A stretch of 64,000 bases of DNA. Origin: CAXBGS01 sp963975425. Lineage in GTDB: Bacteria > Planctomycetota > Planctomycetia > Pirellulales > Pirellulaceae. Where the stretch lies: assembly GCA_963975425.1 (NCBI GenBank), contig CAXBGS010000011.1, forward strand, positions 1 through 64,000, read 5' to 3'. Position 1 is the stretch's first letter. Every line of letters begins with the position of its first letter. The position numbers and the translations under genes are program-made. Positions 28,724 to 38,841 of this stretch are shown here, piece by piece. The notes beneath the pieces are model-generated. The model was not told where the DNA came from and made no database searches. It worked only from the letters and a program-made list of their open reading frames with translations.

Positions 28724-29599
28724 TTACTTTCCAGACAGAATCGCCAGCACCACCGCTGCCGTTAACACCGCCGCCCCCGCGGCCCGCGTTAACATCACCC
28801 GGCTGCCCAACTCTCGCTCGGCTCCGCCCCAAATTCTGGCGACCGCCCATGCCAATCCGACGCCCCATAATCCACGCAGTGCATACACAACGTTCACGCG
28901 GGCCGCATCGCCAAAAACGCCCACCGCAACGACAATGCACAACGCCTGCAGCGCGACCAACAGCGAACCGAAAATGAAATACCATCGCAATTTCGGATCC
29001 GACAGTTTCGCCCAATCGACCCACCGGATCATCGGCAACGACAGCACACCTACGATCCAATAGACAATCGGTAAAAAGCGACCGGCACCCCATTGCGGTG
29101 CCCAGCGCTGAACCAGCACGTCGAATGTGGCAAAGCAAGATGCGGCTGAGAGCGCCAATAACACCGTGAATACCACGCGATGAGGATGCCCTCGGCCCGT
29201 CCACTGGATCAGCGCGATCCCAACGGTTGCGAGTCCCGCCGCATACCAAACGCCGACTGGCAACTGTTGCCGACCGACCAGCGTCAGTAATAACGCGACT
29301 AAGACAACTTTGACACCAAACACGGGGGTTGCTATGGATACATCACCAAGCTGGATTGCGGCATAAGTAAAGACCAACCCGCACATGAACAATAGCGCAA
29401 TCACCAGCGGCTGCCAAAGCATTTGCCACGGCTGACCCGGACCACCCATCACCCACAAAAACGAAAATGCGATTGCCGAGAAGATGTTTGTCAGAAACAA
29501 CGTCGTCACCGGCCCGGCGCCCGCAGCATTCGTTCGTTTGACCAGGATCAACCCGCACACGAATAGCAGGCTGGCCAGCAATGGAAGCAGAAGATGCAT
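28724..29599 (-). CDS. EamA/DMT-type transporter
   Basis: About ten hydrophobic helices over 291 residues from ATG 29599, with the two-halves repeat expected for drug/metabolite transporters (ALLFMCGLVFTYAAIQLGDVSIATPVFGVKVVLVALL in the first half, VVYALRGLWGVGLAWAVARI in the second). The N-terminal start MHLLLPLLASLLFVCGLILVKR is a normal membrane beginning; the frame extends upstream to 29728 without sense. Substrate cannot be inferred. Divergent from the MFS transporter. Confidence 0.8.
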   Translation of the reverse strand: MHLLLPLLASLLFVCGLILVKRTNAAGAGPVTTLFLTNIFSAIAFSFLWVMGGPGQPWQMLWQPLVIALLFMCGLVFTYAAIQLGDVSIATPVFGVKVVLVALLLTLVGRQQLPVGVWYAAGLATVGIALIQWTGRGHPHRVVFTVLLALSAASCFATFDVLVQRWAPQWGAGRFLPIVYWIVGVLSLPMIRWVDWAKLSDPKLRWYFIFGSLLVALQALCIVVAVGVFGDAARVNVVYALRGLWGVGLAWAVARIWGGAERELGSRVMLTRAAGAAVLTAAVVLAILSGK

Positions 29600-29743
29600 C
29601 AAAGCAACATACACTCTGCTAAGATTTTGGCTCACCCCACGTAAGATCTCTCGGCCGACGGGCTCTCTGCCACTGGGCTCTGGTTCATTCGACGGGCTGT
29701 GCCTCGACCTGATTAGCCGACACGCCAATATGAAACGGATTCC

Positions 29744-31042
29744 GTGAAAAGCAATTTACTCAAACGCGGCTTTCTGAGCTTGGTGGCGTCACAGTTCTTT
29801 GGAGCCATGAATGACAACATCCTCAAAGGGGTTTTGACGTTCATGGTGATCAGCGGCGTATGGGCCGGCAGCCTGGGCGAAGGCGGCCAAGGCATCATCG
29901 GCATCTGCTTCACGATTCCGTTCATTCTGTTATCAGGTTTTGCGGGCCAAGTCGCCGATCGTTATTCGAAACGGACGGTCACGATTTGGGTCAAAATCAT
30001 CGAAATCCCGATCGCCGTCGTCGCCTGTATCGGTTTCGTCACCGGCAATCTGATGATCACAATGTCGGCTTTGTTGGCGCTGACTTGCCAAAGTTCGTTT
30101 TTCGGGCCGGCCAAGTACGGCATGATTCCCGAACTGGTCGACGATTCGGATCTGAGTCGCGCAAATGGAACGATTAACATGATGACCAACTTGGCCGTCA
30201 TCTTTGGCACGATCGCGTCGGGATTTATCAGTGATGCCTACTTCCCACAACTCGGCGACGGCCAGCCGGGCTTGGTCTGGTTGCCCGGAACGGTCCTGAT
30301 CGTTGTCGCCATTGCGGGACTCAGTGCCGCGATGTTTTTGTCGCCGCTGCCAGCGGGCGACCGCAACCTGAAATTCGACTACAACCCGCTGACGACTTAC
30401 ATCGGCGCGGTGCGCGAGATGTCAAAGTCTCAATTGCTGATGGTGATGCTGGCGTGGGGTTACTTTTATCTGCTAGCCGGGATCGCGCTGTTTATCGTTC
30501 CTGAATACACGATCGTGCTGGGCATCACAAACGCCGAAGCGAGCGTCTTGATGGGCGTGTTGGGGATCGCGGTTGGAATCGGATGCGCAGTCGCCGGATT
30601 AATTTCCGGGCACCGTATCGAACCTCGACTGATTCCGATCGGCGCGGCCGGGCTAATCCTGTTCTTTACGTTACTGGCCGCCGTACCGCCCTGGGTGCCG
30701 AATTTTGGCCCCATGGTCAGGATCGCGCTCAGCAATGTGGCGTTCTTTATCTTTGGCGCTGGATTCTTCGCGGGCTTTTATATTATCCCGCTGCAGGCTT
30801 TGCTGCAGAAGCTGTCACCCGACGACGAGCGCGGTCGGTTCCTCGGAACGGCCAACGCAGTATCGTTCGCTTTCATGACAATCGCCGCACTGCTGTACAT
30901 CTTGATCCGCCCCGCGTTCGGCAATGAACCACAAAACATTTTCTACGTCAGCGCAATCTTGATGGCGGCCGGCGCCGCATTCTTCCTGTGGCGACTGCGT
31001 GGGACAGGGCTCTTGATCGGACCAAAGCCCGAACCGGCGTGA
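29744..31042 (+). CDS. MFS transporter, LplT-like
   Basis: 432 residues, twelve hydrophobic segments. The opening FLSLVASQFFGAMNDNILKG and the intracellular loop GQVADRYSKRTVTIWVK resemble the MFS half of lysophospholipid transporters (LplT/Aas family), which flip lysophospholipids inward. FGPAKYGMIPELV and LSRANGTINM are also typical of that group. No acyltransferase domain is fused or adjacent, so the lipid substrate is inference. Start is GTG 29744. Confidence 0.8.
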   Translation: MKSNLLKRGFLSLVASQFFGAMNDNILKGVLTFMVISGVWAGSLGEGGQGIIGICFTIPFILLSGFAGQVADRYSKRTVTIWVKIIEIPIAVVACIGFVTGNLMITMSALLALTCQSSFFGPAKYGMIPELVDDSDLSRANGTINMMTNLAVIFGTIASGFISDAYFPQLGDGQPGLVWLPGTVLIVVAIAGLSAAMFLSPLPAGDRNLKFDYNPLTTYIGAVREMSKSQLLMVMLAWGYFYLLAGIALFIVPEYTIVLGITNAEASVLMGVLGIAVGIGCAVAGLISGHRIEPRLIPIGAAGLILFFTLLAAVPPWVPNFGPMVRIALSNVAFFIFGAGFFAGFYIIPLQALLQKLSPDDERGRFLGTANAVSFAFMTIAALLYILIRPAFGNEPQNIFYVSAILMAAGAAFFLWRLRGTGLLIGPKPEPA

Positions 31043-31120
31043 ATGCCGACCACGAGCGGTCTAGAACACACCGAAGGTCTCCGGCAACCAAGCGACTGCC
31101 CCACTAAGGGTGCGACACTC

Positions 31121-31187
31121 GCGGTCAGATTCAGGTGGTCAGATTCCGGTCAACTGATGCCGGTGAACGGATTCCAGTGGTGGTGCC
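31121..31187. repeat. Degenerate ~14-bp repeat 3' of thiC
   Basis: Four to five poorly conserved units, such as ggtggtcagattcc, ggtcaactgatgcc and ggtgaacggattcc, lie directly downstream of the thiC stop (31190-31192). Several units carry tca, i.e. TGA on the thiC strand. It may be an older, decayed example of the stop-spanning arrays. Confidence 0.5.
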
Positions 31188-31189
31188 AT

Positions 31190-32524
31190 TCACTCGGCCG
31201 TTGGCAATCCGACAAGCTTTTTGTCTTTTGCCATTTGGCGGATGTCTTCGGTGATTTTCATCGAACAGTACTTGGGCCCGCACATACTGCAAAAGTGGGC
31301 ACTCTTGAAAGTGTCTTGCGGCAGCGTTTCGTCGTGATAGCGCTGAGCCGTTTCGGGATCGAGCGATAACCGGAACTGCTCGTTCCAATCGAACTCGAAT
31401 CTAGCTTTGGACAGCGCGTCGTCGCGATCTTGGGCGCCTTTGCGTCCGCGAGCTACGTCCGCGGCATGTGCTGAAATCTTGTACGCGATCACACCTTGCT
31501 TGACGTCCTCTTCATTGGGAAGTCCCAGGTGTTCTTTGGGCGTCACGTAACACAGCATCGCAGCGCCGTGCCAACCGGCCATCGCCGCACCGATCGCACT
31601 GGTGATGTGGTCGTAACCGGGCGCGATATCAGTCACGAGAGGACCTAAGACGTAAAACGGCGCGCCTTCGCAAAGTTCGATCTGCTTTTCGATATTCATC
31701 TGGATTTGGTGCATCGGGATGTGTCCCGGCCCCTCAACCATGACCTGCGTTCCGTTCGCCTTGCCACGCTTGGTCAGCTCGCCGAGCACTTCCAGTTCGG
31801 CGAACTGGGCGTCGTCCGATGCATCGGCAATGCTGCCTGGTCGCAACCCGTCGCCCAGCGACCAAGTGACGTCGTACTCTCGCATGATGTCGCAAAGATC
31901 ATCAAACGCGTCATACAACGGATTTTGTTTATTGTGAGCCATCATCCATTTTGCGATCAGCGAACCACCGCGACTGACGATTCCGGTGACACGGTTGATA
32001 CTCAGGTGCAAGTGCTCAAGCTTGACGCCACAATGGATTGTCATGTAGTCGACGCCCTGCTTGGCTTGGTGTTCGACCATGTCCAAGAAGTGCTGCGCGT
32101 TCATGTCTTCGATATTGCCGCCCAGCTCTTCCAGCATCTGATAGATCGGCACGGTACCGATCGGGACGGGGCTTTTCTCGATGATCTTTTTGCGGATGTT
32201 GTCGATGTCTTTGCCGGTCGACAAATCCATCACGGTATCGCTGCCGTGATGAACCGCCGTGTGCAATTTCTCAAGCTCTTCGTCGACGTTACTGGTGACC
32301 GCACTGTTGCCGATATTGGCGTTGATTTTGCATTTTGCGGCGATACCAATGCACATCGGTTCCAGTGCACCCGCGGCGTGGACCTTGTTGGCGGGAATCA
32401 CCATGCGTCCGGCGGCAACCTCGTCGCGAATTGTCTCGACTGGCAGGTTCTCGCGCTGAGCACAAAACTCCATCTCGGGGGTGATTTCGCCAGCTCGTGC
32501 AGCCAGAAGTTGTGTTTTGCTCAT
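31190..32524 (-). CDS. thiC: Phosphomethylpyrimidine synthase ThiC
   Basis: Radical-SAM enzyme that rearranges aminoimidazole ribotide into the thiamine pyrimidine. The 444-residue protein is the short bacterial form without the N-terminal domain of E. coli ThiC (631). The C-terminal 4Fe-4S site CSMCGPKYC (Cys412, Cys415, Cys420) is intact, as are TIHCGVKLEHLHL and the GRPGSIADA-like region (LRPGSIADASD). The ~150 nt upstream of the start show no THI-box (TPP riboswitch) sequence, unusual for a thiC gene. Lone gene. Confidence 0.96.
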   Translation of the reverse strand: MSKTQLLAARAGEITPEMEFCAQRENLPVETIRDEVAAGRMVIPANKVHAAGALEPMCIGIAAKCKINANIGNSAVTSNVDEELEKLHTAVHHGSDTVMDLSTGKDIDNIRKKIIEKSPVPIGTVPIYQMLEELGGNIEDMNAQHFLDMVEHQAKQGVDYMTIHCGVKLEHLHLSINRVTGIVSRGGSLIAKWMMAHNKQNPLYDAFDDLCDIMREYDVTWSLGDGLRPGSIADASDDAQFAELEVLGELTKRGKANGTQVMVEGPGHIPMHQIQMNIEKQIELCEGAPFYVLGPLVTDIAPGYDHITSAIGAAMAGWHGAAMLCYVTPKEHLGLPNEEDVKQGVIAYKISAHAADVARGRKGAQDRDDALSKARFEFDWNEQFRLSLDPETAQRYHDETLPQDTFKSAHFCSMCGPKYCSMKITEDIRQMAKDKKLVGLPTAE

Positions 32525-32681
32525 GCTTTGTACTCCGACGGATCTTGACGCGAAAACGCGAAAATCTCCCCTGTGTTAACTTGATTTGACCGGTCTTTTA
32601 TACGCGTGGGTCGCCAAGTCGAGTAGGTGTCAGAGAAAGTATGGGTTCACGACATGGACCGTTAAAGCCGTTCCACGACCA

Positions 32682-34040
32682 CTACAGCGTTTTCAGGTAC
32701 TCAAGCACCGCCGTTTTCTCGACTTCGCTCAATTCCGATGGATAGTCGTGCCCCGCGTTACTCTTACCAAAACGTTTGGTATCAAAGTAACTGCGGCGAA
32801 CGGCGACATCAGGTTCAGCCAGATCCACTTTCGCAGCCACCTGGATGCGAAATCCGACACGTTCACGGTCGATTGCCTCGCCGACTCGTCGCCATACCGC
32901 TGGTCGCTGGTCCGGGTGCAACACATGCCACAACGTTGGAACGCTGCCGTTGTGGAAGTACGGCGGGCTTGCCCACACTCCGCTCAGCGGTGGCGCGACG
33001 TAGCCGTCGGGATCGACAATCGTTGCGTGTTGGTCCGGTTCGCCGGCATGCGCGAACCAGCTGCGAGCATACTTTTCACGGCCGGCGACTTGCAGCGATT
33101 GCAATCGCACCGGATCGGTGCCAATCTCATCCAGTGGCACACGACGGTTCGGATAGGTCGGATGCGTCCCATAAGTCCCATGGCACCGCGCACAGTGGTC
33201 GGTGAACACCACCCTGCCCTGCTCTGCTAAGTCCGCGTCGATCGGCCCATCGTACTGCGGCGGCCGCAACGAATCCAAATACGCATAGACATCACGGAAG
33301 TCCTCTTCTCGCTGACGAAAGAAATCGGGTCCGTTCTCTGGCACCAGCATGAATTGCATCAAGGCACGGTGACCTTTCTGAGCGAACCCGTCGATGTACA
33401 AGTAGGGCCGTTGATGAAAATGCCACCAAGGCGGCGCATCCATGTCGTGATGCACAAACGTTGTGGGAACGTGATCGACCAGATTCAATTGCTCGTCACG
33501 AGCCTGCATCAACCCTTGACCAAAGACAACCGCATTGGTTGTCCCGTGCGTCGTCCCCAGTGGTATCACGACCGACCCGAGATCCATTCGGGTCAGCGGC
33601 TCACCGATCCGGAATTTGGTTCGCCGCAATTCCTCCGTCATCGTTTGCAATGCGAACCGATTGTTCGGGGCTCCGGGATAAGGCGTGCCGTAAACGCTGC
33701 CACCATGACACGAGAAACAGTTCATCGTCCATGTGCCGTCTTCACCGATAACGTACTGCAGTGGCTTGCCCGATTGATCGCCGGGTCGAGTCGTCAGCCC
33801 ATAGCGATCGAATGCCATCCGCCGACGCTGCGCCGGAGACGCCTTCTCTGCCTCCTCACGCAGCGGTTTCGGCCAACTGCGCCAGACCTCATCAAAGACG
33901 CGCTGGGAAAAATCCGGCGGCAGAAAGGACACTTCGGTAAGCAGTCGGTAACCGCGATCCGGATCACCCTTGTCCGACGGCTCCGATTGTGCGGGCAACG
34001 CAAACTGGGCGACAATCAGAATTACAACAAAAGGGCGCAT
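32682..34040 (-). CDS. Exported cytochrome c-type protein with two haem sites
   Basis: 452 residues from ATG 34040, which gives a signal peptide (MRPFVVILIVAQFALPAQSE). Two CxxCH sites are seen: NCFSCHGG in the first third and HCARCHGTYGTHP in the second half, with WASPPYFHNGSVPTLWHVL afterwards, a segment seen in c-type di-haem proteins of the peroxidase/MauG-like type. The frame upstream to 34154 has no signal character. A periplasmic redox or oxidation role is likely, the substrate unknown. No maturation or partner gene is adjacent. Confidence 0.78.
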   Translation of the reverse strand: MRPFVVILIVAQFALPAQSEPSDKGDPDRGYRLLTEVSFLPPDFSQRVFDEVWRSWPKPLREEAEKASPAQRRRMAFDRYGLTTRPGDQSGKPLQYVIGEDGTWTMNCFSCHGGSVYGTPYPGAPNNRFALQTMTEELRRTKFRIGEPLTRMDLGSVVIPLGTTHGTTNAVVFGQGLMQARDEQLNLVDHVPTTFVHHDMDAPPWWHFHQRPYLYIDGFAQKGHRALMQFMLVPENGPDFFRQREEDFRDVYAYLDSLRPPQYDGPIDADLAEQGRVVFTDHCARCHGTYGTHPTYPNRRVPLDEIGTDPVRLQSLQVAGREKYARSWFAHAGEPDQHATIVDPDGYVAPPLSGVWASPPYFHNGSVPTLWHVLHPDQRPAVWRRVGEAIDRERVGFRIQVAAKVDLAEPDVAVRRSYFDTKRFGKSNAGHDYPSELSEVEKTAVLEYLKTL

Positions 34041-34174
34041 GGCGAAGCAAACATGAACGAATGAAACAGGCGACACATTCATCATAGACCGCTGTCCACG
34101 GCGGAAGACAACCGACACTGCGGGTACAGCCTGGGTAAAGTGCAGGCTCATCACGGTGACGCAGCACGGTCATG

Positions 34175-35773
34175 TCATCGTTCGTCAACCGCCAGCGGAA
34201 TCACCATCACCGAGACTCCGCCGAATCCGTGTACTTCGACCGCGTCGGGATCGATGTATTTTCGGTCCATCGCTTTGATCGATGCCAAATCCTGTTGATC
34301 GGCAGGCCGGCGAGACAGAAAAACAAATCGTCGCTGCTGCGCTGGCAAGGCTTGAACGTTGATCAACCATTGAGACCGAAATCGAGCGTCATTGTAGATA
34401 TGCGACTTCAGCGAATTCGACGTCCTACCGATCGGATGACACAATCGTGTCTGGTATGGACCGGAGACGGGCAGCGAAAAATACTGTTCGTGAAAACTCG
34501 CGGGCTGCCAATTCGGAGGATACATATGAGGAACCCAACGCCTCTGTTCGATCAACCCGCTGTCCAGAAACAACCGATCACTTGATGTCGTGTGTTGATT
34601 GATCCAGCGGATCGCGCCACGCCAATCTTCGCCACGAACGGCGAGCCGGGACGGATCACTGGCCGCCGTCTGCATGACTCCCTGCGAATAGGTCAGCCCG
34701 ACGATCAACGTCGCTGCCACCACAAATCGAGCGACTGGGAATCTGAAGTTCGAAGTTTCAAATCGCCCCACCGCAGCCCCCACCAACGCCGCAAACATCG
34801 GCAACAGGGCCACCGCATATCGTCGGTGCCAAAGGTGGACCCAGTCCAGGCGTGACGCCAACCAATACGCGATCGCCGAAAGCAGACACGCGGCGCCGAC
34901 CAACGCGATCGCGATTTTTTGTCGGCGCGAATAGTCGCCCGTTAACCAACGTCCCACGGGGGCAAAGACCAACAGCATTGGTGCCAGCCACAGCCATCCC
35001 CAGTTCCAAAGATTCGTAGCCTCGATCCCCGCGGGTGCTGTTGCGAACGAAGCCCAGTTGGACCGCAAGCGCCACGAAGCCGCCAAAGTGTTCTGCCACA
35101 ACGTCCAACCGACCGCCAGAATTGCGGTGGCCAGCAAAACGTTAGTGATGCTGATTCTTGGCCGGATGCGTCCGATGGCGACCTGATAGACCGCAAGCAA
35201 GACAAAAAACCATCCCAAGACCCCGAGCGAAGTCGGCTGACAAAGCGCAGCGAACATCGTCAAGAACACCAACCCGATCCACGAGCGGCCTGAATCATCG
35301 GCCGATCGATGCGACATCAGTTGAATAAAACAAAGCACCACCACCGTGGATGCCAAAATCACAAACGCATAGGGCCTTAATTCGGTGCCGAAAAAGATGG
35401 CGTTACTTTCCGCGGCTAAAACCATCCCCGCGGCGACGCCGGCGATCAGACTGTTTGACCAACGCGCAATCCCGACTGTCATGATCGAAGCGGCCAAAGC
35501 GGTCGCCAGAACACTGGTCATCCGCAGTGCAAGTTCGCTCTCGCCGATCGCGTTTTTCCACCACCAAAGTCCGGCGAAATAGAAAGGTGTTTGATTGCCG
35601 ATCTGCGCGCGAGGAAACACGTCTTTCCATTCGCCCCACACGGTCCACGCCGAATGCAGCTCATCGACCCACAAGCTTTCCGAGCACGACGGAACTCGCA
35701 GTGCGATCGCCATCAAAAACATGACGATCGCGGCAGCAGCAATGGGGGCATGCCGAAGCTTTTCTTTGATCAT
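34175..35773 (-). CDS. GT39/ArnT-like membrane glycosyltransferase
   Basis: 532 residues with eleven or more membrane helices. After the first helix the periplasmic loop carries SESLWVDELHSAW, the acidic Asp-Glu motif of GT-C family (ArnT/PMT, dolichyl-phosphate-mannose type) transferases, followed by TPFYFAGLWWW. The C-terminal ~130 residues are soluble and extracytoplasmic. ATG 35773 overlaps the ltaE stop by ATGA. Donor is probably a polyprenyl-phosphate sugar, the acceptor unknown. Confidence 0.8.
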   Translation of the reverse strand: MIKEKLRHAPIAAAAIVMFLMAIALRVPSCSESLWVDELHSAWTVWGEWKDVFPRAQIGNQTPFYFAGLWWWKNAIGESELALRMTSVLATALAASIMTVGIARWSNSLIAGVAAGMVLAAESNAIFFGTELRPYAFVILASTVVVLCFIQLMSHRSADDSGRSWIGLVFLTMFAALCQPTSLGVLGWFFVLLAVYQVAIGRIRPRISITNVLLATAILAVGWTLWQNTLAASWRLRSNWASFATAPAGIEATNLWNWGWLWLAPMLLVFAPVGRWLTGDYSRRQKIAIALVGAACLLSAIAYWLASRLDWVHLWHRRYAVALLPMFAALVGAAVGRFETSNFRFPVARFVVAATLIVGLTYSQGVMQTAASDPSRLAVRGEDWRGAIRWINQHTTSSDRLFLDSGLIEQRRWVPHMYPPNWQPASFHEQYFSLPVSGPYQTRLCHPIGRTSNSLKSHIYNDARFRSQWLINVQALPAQQRRFVFLSRRPADQQDLASIKAMDRKYIDPDAVEVHGFGGVSVMVIPLAVDER

Positions 35774-36813
35774 CCAATTGTCGCGACGGATTCTGCGACA
35801 CGATTGATCGCTTCGCACGCTTGCTTGATCTGCTGGTCCGAGATGTCCAGGTGAGTGACAAGACGAACCGCGTGCGTGTCGATGTCAAAGCAATCCACAC
35901 CGCGGTCTCGCAGTTGCGACACAAATTGCTCCGCGCTCCCGCTGCCAGGTTCCATTTCAAAGACCACCATGTTCGTATCGATTCGGTCGCCGCGAATGCT
36001 CAGATGCGAATGCTGACCAATGGTTTGGCCCAGCTGTTGAGCGTGTTCGTGATCGGTCACCAATCGCGGCCGATGATGCTCAAGTGCGTGAAGTGCACCG
36101 GCGGCGACGATTCCGGCTTGGCGCATGCCACCGCCAAACAATTTTCGCCCGCGGCGAGCTTCGTGAATGAAGTCTGCTGAACCGACCAGCATCGAACCGA
36201 CCGGAGCGCCGAGCCCCTTGCTAAAGCAGACGTTGACACTCTCAAACGGCTCCGCGAGTTCTGCTTCGCTGACACCCGTTGCAACGGCCGCATTCCACAA
36301 CCTCGCACCGTCCAGGTGCCGGCTCAGCCCGACCGACCGAGCCCAATTGCATAGTCGGCGGACGTCGTCGCTGGGTTGCACGCGGCCACCCCAACGATTG
36401 TGTGTATTTTCGATGCACAGCAATCGGGTTCGCACACTGTGGTCGCTATTTGGGTGAATGATGCCGGCCATCTGCTCGACCTGCATCGCACCGCCCTGCC
36501 CCGGTACCGTCTGTGCGATCAGTCCCGAAAGCGCAGCGAATCCGCCTTGCTCGTACTGGTAAATGTGGCAATCTTGCTCGCAAATGAACGCTTCACCGTG
36601 ACGGCAATGGACCCGCAGAGCGATTTGGTTTGCCATTGTGCCGCTGGGAACAAAGACCGCCGCTTCTTTGCCCAGGATTTCTGCCGTTATTCGTTCCAGC
36701 CGTTCGACGGTTGGGTCGGTATCGAAGCAGGCGTCGCCGACTTCTGCATCGGCCATCGCGCGACGCATCGCGTCCGTCGGCCGGGTGACGGTATCGCTGC
36801 GGAGATCAATCAT
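35770..36813 (-). CDS. ltaE: Low-specificity L-threonine aldolase
   Basis: PLP enzyme cleaving L-threonine or allo-threonine to glycine and acetaldehyde. The 347-residue protein opens with the family's IDLRSDTVTRPT, has EDVRRLCNWAR-like and HLDGARLWNA motifs, and the PLP lysine in CFSKGLGAPVGSML. Normal length. It is translationally coupled with the downstream membrane glycosyltransferase by a 4-nt overlap, a pairing with no obvious metabolic reason. Confidence 0.92.
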   Translation of the reverse strand: MIDLRSDTVTRPTDAMRRAMADAEVGDACFDTDPTVERLERITAEILGKEAAVFVPSGTMANQIALRVHCRHGEAFICEQDCHIYQYEQGGFAALSGLIAQTVPGQGGAMQVEQMAGIIHPNSDHSVRTRLLCIENTHNRWGGRVQPSDDVRRLCNWARSVGLSRHLDGARLWNAAVATGVSEAELAEPFESVNVCFSKGLGAPVGSMLVGSADFIHEARRGRKLFGGGMRQAGIVAAGALHALEHHRPRLVTDHEHAQQLGQTIGQHSHLSIRGDRIDTNMVVFEMEPGSGSAEQFVSQLRDRGVDCFDIDTHAVRLVTHLDISDQQIKQACEAINRVAESVATIG

Positions 36814-36947
36814 TTTCGTGCGGCCTTGGAAACTGGACGGCTAAACAACCCGATTGTAGCTGCCTATGATGTGCTGCGGACATTGCCAAAATGATGTGTC
36901 GTAACGGAATGATTTCGCCAATCGAGACTCCATTACACCCGACCAAG

Positions 36948-38327
36948 ATGACGTCTGAAACAAAGCCCTTGAACATTCGACGCGTCGATGCTCGCACCGG
37001 TTCGGCTGAGATCTTAGACCAGTTGCGTGCCAAACTCAGCCCCCAAGGCGACGTGGTCAGCCCGCGTGGCCGCGCCCTGACCGAAGAAGTCTTTGGCAAG
37101 CCACTGACACCCATCGAAGTGGTCCACACGATTTGCAGCGACGTCTGCGCCGAAGGCACGCCGGCACTGCTGCGATACAACAACGCCCTGGACAAAGCAA
37201 ATTTGTCGGCGGAACAGTTGCGCGTACCGGCGGAAGATTTGGCGGCCGCCCATGCCGCCGTCGAACCCGAACTGCTGACCTCGATCCGCCGCATTCGCGA
37301 CAATGTGGCAGAATTCCAGCGCGCGATTTTGCATCGCGATGTCACGATCGAGCCGAAGCCGGGCGTGCGGCTGACTCAGCGATACTTGCCGCTGAACCGC
37401 GTCGGCGTTTGCGTCCCCGGCGGCGCCGCGGCTTACCCGTCAACCGTGCTGATGACCGTCGTCCCGGCACAGGTCGCCGGCGTGAACGAAATCGCGGTCG
37501 TCGCACCTCCGACGCCGTTCGGCGCGTACAACACGGATATGTTGGCGACTTGTCATGAATTGGGCGTGACGGAAGTGTATCGCATGGGCGGTGCACAAGC
37601 CGTTGCGGCACTTGCGTACGGATGCGACGTGGTCCCGCCTGTCGACAAGATCGTAGGCCCGGGAAACCTATTCGTCGCGTTGGCAAAAAAACACGTTTAC
37701 GGAACCGTTGATATCGACTCGTTTGCGGGACCGAGTGAAGTCATTGTCATCGCCGATGAGACCGCCCGCGCAGATTTTGTCGCCGCGGACCTGTTAGCCC
37801 AAGCGGAACATTCGCCCGGTTCGGCGATCTTGATCACTTGGTCCGAGTCGCTGATCGATGCGGTTTACGATGAACTGGTCTCGCAGGTCGCCCAACTCGA
37901 TCGAAGTGAATTGACCGTTGACAGTTTGGAAGCGTTTGGCGCGTTGATCTTGGTGCGTGACCAGCAGCACGCCTGTGAATTGACGGACGCGTTTGCACCG
38001 GAGCACCTGAATATCGAGACAGCCGATCCGCATGAGTTAATCGCCAAGATTCGCAACAGCGGTGCGGCGTTCCTGGGCCATCACACGCCGGTGGCACTAG
38101 GCGACTATGCGGCCGGACCAAGTCATGTGTTACCCACAGGCGGGACTTGCACATGGGCGGCCGGATTATCGAGCAATAGTTTTCTGCGCAGCGGCAGCGT
38201 GACAGAATTCAACGAATCGGCATTGAAAGAAATCGCACCGGACGTCATTCGACTGGCGGAAAAGGAAGGTCTAACGGCACACGCCAACAGCGTCACGATT
38301 CGCAATTCGACTGGCAAGCAGGGTTAG
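36948..38327 (+). CDS. hisD: Histidinol dehydrogenase
   Basis: Catalyses the last two oxidations of histidine synthesis with zinc and NAD. 459 residues from ATG 36948: VCVPGGAAAYPSTVLM, GGAQAVAALAYG, VDKIVGPGN, DSFAGPSEVIVIAD, AQAEHSPGSAILIT, FAPEHLNI and the zinc-site region GPSHVLPTGGT are all present. The frame extends upstream to 36891, giving the extra residues MMCRNGMISPIE, judged non-coding. Lone on the plus strand, followed by minus-strand Tad-like genes before hisC. Confidence 0.95.
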   Translation: MTSETKPLNIRRVDARTGSAEILDQLRAKLSPQGDVVSPRGRALTEEVFGKPLTPIEVVHTICSDVCAEGTPALLRYNNALDKANLSAEQLRVPAEDLAAAHAAVEPELLTSIRRIRDNVAEFQRAILHRDVTIEPKPGVRLTQRYLPLNRVGVCVPGGAAAYPSTVLMTVVPAQVAGVNEIAVVAPPTPFGAYNTDMLATCHELGVTEVYRMGGAQAVAALAYGCDVVPPVDKIVGPGNLFVALAKKHVYGTVDIDSFAGPSEVIVIADETARADFVAADLLAQAEHSPGSAILITWSESLIDAVYDELVSQVAQLDRSELTVDSLEAFGALILVRDQQHACELTDAFAPEHLNIETADPHELIAKIRNSGAAFLGHHTPVALGDYAAGPSHVLPTGGTCTWAAGLSSNSFLRSGSVTEFNESALKEIAPDVIRLAEKEGLTAHANSVTIRNSTGKQG

Positions 38328-38354
38328 CAAATAGAGTTCGCAAGCTTCGCAGAC

Positions 38355-38771
38355 TCAATTCGTGCTTTCGCGTCGCATCGATGATTCCGCGACCATGTCG
38401 GGGATGGCCCAATCAAAGAACCCTGGCACCCAGCTGTTTGCCGCCGGGTCGATCGTGATTCGCACCTTCACCTCGAGCCCTGGTTCCATGTCTTCGATCG
38501 ACGGCGGGATTGTTTCCACCACCGCATCGTTGATCGCAAACAGAGCCAACTCTTCATTGACTCGGTCCAGCACGTCATCGTTCGTCGCCGTGGGACGAAT
38601 CGCGATACGTGCCCCTTCGCGCGTCGCGTGAGTCGCGCTTTGTTTGACCAACATCATACGACCGAGTTCAACCAGACCAAATGTAAACAGCAGCATGATC
38701 GGTGCGACGACCGCGAACTCGACTGCCGCGGTGCCGCGTCGCTTTCTCGGTCTTGTTTGATAACATTTCAT
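38355..38771 (-). CDS. TadE-like pilus assembly protein
   Basis: 138 residues from ATG 38771. KRRGTAAVEFAVVAPIMLLFTFGLVELGR is the TadE N-terminal pattern: a basic stretch, Gly-x-AxVEFA and one hydrophobic helix, then an extracytoplasmic tail with ATREGARIAI. TadE/TadF-type minor pseudopilins belong to the tight-adherence (Flp) pilus and secretion system. The frame continues upstream to 38912 without TadE features. It is the last of three minus-strand genes below a c-di-GMP riboswitch. The rest of the tad locus (ATPase, TadB/C, Flp) is not in view. Confidence 0.82.
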   Translation of the reverse strand: MKCYQTRPRKRRGTAAVEFAVVAPIMLLFTFGLVELGRMMLVKQSATHATREGARIAIRPTATNDDVLDRVNEELALFAINDAVVETIPPSIEDMEPGLEVKVRITIDPAANSWVPGFFDWAIPDMVAESSMRRESTN

Positions 38772-38841
38772 GTCTAAGTCTCTCGCGGTGGTTGAATCAC
38801 GTTTGTCTTCGCTTGTGGCTCTGGTGTTGGTTAGCAAGTCA

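Noticed and set aside
32525..32681. TPP riboswitch in front of thiC
   Set aside because: The upstream sequence was read on the minus strand and shows neither the CUGAGA nor the GAUCUGGAUAAUACC-like core of a THI-box. Absence of the sequence is noted rather than an element called.
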